A stretch of 39,001 nt of DNA from Clostridia bacterium (GTDB lineage: Bacteria > Bacillota > Peptococcia > Peptococcales > SKKY01), in NCBI GenBank assembly GCA_009930175.1, contig RZYW01000009.1, positions 1-39,001 on the forward strand, in the 5' to 3' direction. A program made the position numbers and the translations under genes. The notes under the pieces are model-generated. The model was not told the origin of the DNA. It ran no database searches and was given only the letters and a program-made list of their open reading frames with translations. Shown here one piece after another: positions 35,851-39,001 of this stretch; the first letter of the stretch is position 1, and each line of letters opens with the position of its first letter.

Positions 35851-36678
35851 CTATTTTCTTTTCTTAACTATAAATTGATTGCTTTGATTTTTCTTTTTAC
35901 GTGTTTTCTTACCAATTGCAACCTTACCCCACGGTGTAACAGGAGCTTTACGTCCAACAGGTGCACGTCCTTCACCACCACCATGTGGGTGATCACATGG
36001 GTTCATAACAGATCCACGAACAGTTGGTCTCTTACCTAACCAACGACTTCTTCCTGCTTTACCAATCGTAACGTTTTCGTGTGATAAGTTTCCAACTTGT
36101 CCTATGGTTGCACGACAGTTTATATGAACCATCCTTACTTCTCCGGACGGCATTCTAATTTGGGCGTAACTTCCTTCTTTTGCCATTAATTGAATGCTTC
36201 CACCAGCTGATCTAGCTAATTGTCCACCTTTGCCAGGCTTCAACTCAACATTATGAATGATTGTACCAACTGGAATGTTTTTTATTGGAAGAGCATTACC
36301 TACTTTTATATCTGATTCAGAACCAGAATAAATCACATCCCCAACATTTAAACCATTTGGAGCTATAATATATCTCTTTTCTCCATCTAAATAAGTAATC
36401 AAAGCAATGTTTGATGATCTGTTTGGATCATATTCAATAGTGCTTACTTTTCCAGGAATTACATCTTTATTTCTTTTAAAATCAATAATTCTGTACTTTC
36501 TCTTATGTCCACCACCTTGGTGACGCACAGTGATTTTACCCCTAGCATTTCTTCCTGCATGTTTCTTTAAAGGAACAACTAATGATTTTTCTGGAGTATC
36601 AGTAGTAATTTCCTTAAATGACAATACTGTCATATGTCTTCTAGCAGGAGATGTAGGTTTAAAACTCTTTATAGACAT
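35851..36678 (-). CDS. rplB: 50S ribosomal protein L2
   Basis: Primary 23S rRNA-binding protein near the peptidyl transferase centre, 275 residues. N-terminal [16 protein letters not shown], central RNA-binding OB and SH3-like domains, and the highly conserved C-terminal [20 protein letters not shown], whose His is important for peptidyl transfer, are present. AGGAGG precedes the ATG. Confidence 0.98.
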   Translation of the reverse strand: MSIKSFKPTSPARRHMTVLSFKEITTDTPEKSLVVPLKKHAGRNARGKITVRHQGGGHKRKYRIIDFKRNKDVIPGKVSTIEYDPNRSSNIALITYLDGEKRYIIAPNGLNVGDVIYSGSESDIKVGNALPIKNIPVGTIIHNVELKPGKGGQLARSAGGSIQLMAKEGSYAQIRMPSGEVRMVHINCRATIGQVGNLSHENVTIGKAGRSRWLGKRPTVRGSVMNPCDHPHGGGEGRAPVGRKAPVTPWGKVAIGKKTRKKKNQSNQFIVKKRK

Positions 36679-36711
36679 TAACCTTACCTCCTAATCAAAA
36701 TTTCAGTTTTT

Positions 36712-36999
36712 TTACAGTCCTTCAAAAACTTCAATTTGCTGACCTTCTTTTAAAGTAACTATCGCTTTTTTCCAGCTAGCAGTCTTCCCTTCAGAACGAC
36801 CCATTCTTTTCGTCTTGCCTTTAACATTCATTGTAGAAACATTAACTACATTTACTTTAAAAATATCCTGAATTGCGTTTTTGATTTCAAATTTATTTGC
36901 ACTCTTCAATACTCTGAAAGTGTATTTTCCCTCTTCCATCATAGACACAGTTTTTTCTGTAATTACAGGTTTGATTATTATATCGTATGAATTCTTCAT
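36712..36999 (-). CDS. rplW: 50S ribosomal protein L23
   Basis: Tunnel-exit protein that docks trigger factor and SRP, 95 residues. DIIIKPVITEKTVSMMEEGKY and KRMGRSEGKTASWKKAIV are typical. The ATG overlaps the rplD stop by 4 nt (ATGA), with AGGAGG inside the last codons of rplD, giving translational coupling. Confidence 0.97.
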   Translation of the reverse strand: MKNSYDIIIKPVITEKTVSMMEEGKYTFRVLKSANKFEIKNAIQDIFKVNVVNVSTMNVKGKTKRMGRSEGKTASWKKAIVTLKEGQQIEVFEGL

Positions 37000-37622
37000 C
37001 TGGAAAGCACCTCCTCTGTTTTAGCAACTGCTTCCTGTGTGATGATAAGTTTTTCGTGACTTATGATATCATAAACATTTAATCCTTCGGATGTAGTATA
37101 TGTGATCCCCGGAATATTGTTTACTGATTTACCAATGTTGAAATCTTCTTCCGCAGTAACTACTAAAGCTTTTCCTTCGTTATTAAGAGCAGTAAGAATC
37201 TTAATCATTTCTTTTGTTTTTGGCTGTGTCATTGAAAGTGATTCTAAAACAATAATTTTTTCTGTTATTACTTTTTCACTTAAAACTGATTTAAGAGCAA
37301 GTCTTCTCTTTTTCTTTGGAATACTGTAAGAATAACTTCTTGGCTTTGGTCCAAAAACTATTGAACCCCCACGCCATAATGGAGATCTAATTGTACCTGC
37401 TCTAGCTCTACCTGTACCCTTTTGTCTCCAAGGCTTGCGTCCGCCCCCTCTTACTTCTCCTCTGTGCTTTGTTGAGGATGTTCCTCTTCTCATGCTAGCA
37501 AGTTGCATCACAACAGCCTCGTGAACCACACCTTCATTTGGTTCAATTCCAAATATTTCTTCACTTAACTGAACTTGACCAACTTCTTTTCCTTCTATAT
37601 TAAATAATTTTACACTTGGCAT
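36996..37622 (-). CDS. rplD: 50S ribosomal protein L4
   Basis: Large-subunit protein whose basic extended loop lines the exit tunnel, 208 residues. The loop region holds RRGTSSTKHRGEVRGGGRKP and WRQKGTGRARAGTIRSPLW. In E. coli L4 represses the S10 operon through the rpsJ leader; the structured leader found here before rpsJ makes a similar circuit possible but unproven. Confidence 0.97.
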   Translation of the reverse strand: MPSVKLFNIEGKEVGQVQLSEEIFGIEPNEGVVHEAVVMQLASMRRGTSSTKHRGEVRGGGRKPWRQKGTGRARAGTIRSPLWRGGSIVFGPKPRSYSYSIPKKKRRLALKSVLSEKVITEKIIVLESLSMTQPKTKEMIKILTALNNEGKALVVTAEEDFNIGKSVNNIPGITYTTSEGLNVYDIISHEKLIITQEAVAKTEEVLSR

Positions 37623-37653
37623 TTCATTTCCTCCTTCCTGCTGGTTTCTTTTC

Positions 37654-38280
37654 TTATGACTTCACTGATTTTTTTATAGTTATTAATGTTTTTCTTGCTC
37701 CAGGAACTGAACCTTTAATTAATAAAAGATTTTTTTCTGCATCTACTTTTACAATTTCTAAGCCTTGAACAGTTATTTTGTCTCTACCCATATGTCCTGG
37801 TAATTTTTTACCTTTAAATACTCTGTTAGGTCCCAAAGCTCCAATTGAACCTGGTTTTCTGTGATGTCTTGATCCGTGAGCCATTGGTCCTCTTGAGAAA
37901 TTATGTCTTTTAATAACACCCTGAGTTCCTTTACCTTTACTCACACCAGTCACATCAACCATATCTCCAGGCTGGAATACATCCGCCTTTATTTCATGGC
38001 CCAAAGGGTACTTAGAAAGATCATCTACCTTAACTTCTCTTAAATATCTCAATGGAGTTATTCCAGCTTTTGCAAATTGGCCTTTGTGTGGTTTGTTTGC
38101 ATTTTTTTCTTTAATTCCACCATAACCAACTTTTACAGCTTGGTAACCATCATTTTCTGTGTCTTTTTGCTGAACCACTATACACGGTCCCGCTTCAACA
38201 ACTGTTACTGGGATTAATTTTCCCTCCGCATCAAATATCTGCGTCATACCTATTTTTTTTCCTAAAATCATTTCTCTCAT
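37654..38280 (-). CDS. rplC: 50S ribosomal protein L3
   Basis: Early-assembly protein reaching toward the peptidyl transferase centre, 208 residues. [20 protein letters not shown] and [20 protein letters not shown] are diagnostic. The frame opens with GTG at 38289, but GGAGG lies 8 nt before the ATG at 38280. It follows rpsJ by 18 bp. Confidence 0.96.
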   Translation of the reverse strand: MREMILGKKIGMTQIFDAEGKLIPVTVVEAGPCIVVQQKDTENDGYQAVKVGYGGIKEKNANKPHKGQFAKAGITPLRYLREVKVDDLSKYPLGHEIKADVFQPGDMVDVTGVSKGKGTQGVIKRHNFSRGPMAHGSRHHRKPGSIGALGPNRVFKGKKLPGHMGRDKITVQGLEIVKVDAEKNLLLIKGSVPGARKTLITIKKSVKS

Positions 38281-38298
38281 CCTATCCACCTCCCAATA

Positions 38299-38607
38299 TT
38301 AGAGTTTAATCTCGATATCTACACCAGAAGGCAAGTCTAATCTCATTAATGAATCAACAGTCTTTGGTGTAGGATCAAGAATGTCAATTAATCTTTTATG
38401 AGTTCTCATTTCGAATTGTTCTCTTGAGTCCTTATTGACATGAGGTGATCTCAAAATTGTGAAAACATTCTTCTCTGTTGGAAGAGGTATCGGACCCGAT
38501 ACATTAGCACCTGTTTTCTTTGCAGTTTCAACAATTTTTTGTGCTGATTGATCAATAATTTTGTGATCAAATGCCTTTAATCTGATTCTGATTTTTTGTT
38601 TCGCCAT
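38299..38607 (-). CDS. rpsJ: 30S ribosomal protein S10 (NusE)
   Basis: Head protein that also acts as NusE, binding NusB and NusG in transcription antitermination. 102 residues: [20 protein letters not shown], the [20 protein letters not shown] region and the C-terminal [10 protein letters not shown] are present. Two ATGs exist; AAGGAGG is 7 nt before the one at 38607 and only one base before the one at 38613, so I chose the second. First gene of the S10-spc-alpha transcript. Confidence 0.96.
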   Translation of the reverse strand: MAKQKIRIRLKAFDHKIIDQSAQKIVETAKKTGANVSGPIPLPTEKNVFTILRSPHVNKDSREQFEMRTHKRLIDILDPTPKTVDSLMRLDLPSGVDIEIKL

Positions 38608-38722
38608 TTTCATTCCTCCTTACCGCCCGATTTTCGGACATTCTCAACGGAAATAACTTGTCCACGGTGTCTGGCGTATCATCCGGACAACAACCTTCCG
38701 CCTCATCGCACTTTGTGCATAC
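38608..38722 (-). promoter_or_regulatory. Structured 5' leader of the S10 operon
   Basis: About 115 nt between the promoter and rpsJ, clearly richer in G+C than the surroundings. Visible pairings are GCAC-AAA-GTGC near the 5' end, TTGTCC with GGACAA enclosing about 20 nt in the middle, and CCGA-AAA-TCGG just before the ribosome-binding site. There is no T-tract, so this is not a terminator in itself. Such a leader suggests translational or antitermination control, perhaps by L4. Confidence 0.5.
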
Positions 38723-38728
38723 CCTATT

Positions 38729-38756
38729 ATTATATATATTTTTTAGTATTTGTCTA
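38729..38756 (-). promoter_or_regulatory. S10 operon promoter
   Basis: TAGACA (38751-38756) and a perfect TATAAT (38729-38734) on the minus strand with a 16-bp A/T spacer, just downstream of the tuf terminator. It should drive rpsJ through rplQ. Confidence 0.75.
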
Positions 38757-38768
38757 TATTTTTTTATG

Positions 38769-38812
38769 AAAAATTTAAAAATCAGGACAAGTTTTTTAAC
38801 TTGTCCTGATTT
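38769..38812 (-). terminator. Strong terminator after tuf
   Basis: A perfect 15-bp stem (38779-38793 with 38798-38812) and a 4-base loop, followed on the minus strand by TTTT and further A/T-rich DNA, begins about 22 bp past the tuf stop. Confidence 0.88.
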
Positions 38813-38833
38813 GCTTTTTATTTATAAAATTAA

Positions 38834-39001
38834 TTATTCGTTAATTCCTGAAACAACGCCGGCTCCAACTGTTCTTCCACCCTCACGGATAGCGAATCTT
38901 AGTCCTGGCTCGATTGCGATTGGAGTGATTAATTCGATGTCCATTTTGATGTTATCTCCTGGCATGATCATCTCTACTCCTTCTGGCATTGAAATTGAGC
39001 C
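38834..39001 (-). CDS. tuf: Elongation factor Tu, C-terminal fragment (cut by window end)
   Basis: The last 55 codons of EF-Tu, running off the right edge in frame. The translation includes [35 protein letters not shown] and [12 protein letters not shown], the third beta-barrel domain that binds aminoacyl-tRNA. The ending SGINE is less common than the usual TEIIE-like tail. The gene stands just upstream of the S10 operon, as in the str-S10 arrangement, but is separated from it by a strong terminator. Confidence 0.95.
   Translation of the reverse strand, partial: GSISMPEGVEMIMPGDNIKMDIELITPIAIEPGLRFAIREGGRTVGAGVVSGINE

Overview
The window is a 39 kb piece of a low-GC Firmicutes chromosome, most likely an anaerobic Clostridia-type bacterium. 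The evidence is A+T-rich DNA, strong AGGAGG ribosome-binding sites, a KOW-domain protein encoded beside infA, a zinc-type S14, an ECF transporter module beside rplQ, and an intact AmrB-AmrA-AmrS set. The genus cannot be named from sequence reading alone. Almost every gene is on the minus strand; only a two-gene unit at 5.9-7.3 kb is on the plus strand.

Layout. (1) 1-2.0 kb: two single-gene units for carboxylate transporters, a SatP/YaaH-family acetate transporter and an OFA-family MFS carrier, each with its own promoter. (2) 2.2-5.8 kb: argF-argG-argH, the last three steps of arginine synthesis, ending in a strong terminator. (3) 5.9-7.3 kb, plus strand: a crotonase-fold protein and a NUDIX CoA pyrophosphatase. 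They converge on carB at a bidirectional terminator. (4) 7.4-16.0 kb: argC-argJ-argB-argD-carA-carB, packed with 1-8 nt overlaps. This unit makes ornithine and carbamoyl phosphate, and argFGH turns them into arginine. The two arg promoters have the same architecture, and both carry ARG-box-like palindromes between -35 and -10, so joint repression by an ArgR/AhrC protein encoded elsewhere is likely. (5) 16.0-19.7 kb: amrB-amrA-amrS-cheW-HD-GYP, bounded by terminators on both sides. It joins the poorly understood AmmeMemoRadiSam genes to two signalling genes and is the least ordinary part of the window. (6) 19.8-39.0 kb: the ribosomal supercluster, read backwards from rpsI-rplM, truA and ecfT-ecfA2-ecfA1 through rplQ-rpoA-rpsD-rpsK-rpsM-rpmJ-infA, a KOW protein, adk-secY, the spc and S10 genes, to the C-terminal end of tuf.

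Four genes were found by direct reading because they are very short or partial: rpmJ, rpmD, rpsN (zinc type) and the tuf fragment. Several starts were shifted to fit the ribosome-binding site, including non-ATG starts for rpsE, rpsQ, rplE, rplO, rpsC, rpmC, rpsN and carA. Points worth a second look are the bounded Amr/CheW/HD-GYP unit, an HD-GYP domain with Asn in place of a metal-ligand Asp, an AmrS that lacks its usual Cys-containing tail, the absence of map between adk and infA, the paired ArgR operators, and structured 5' regions before rpsJ, rplM and rplN. No tRNA, rRNA, CRISPR array, insertion sequence or prophage was seen, and no gene-free stretch exceeds 300 bases.
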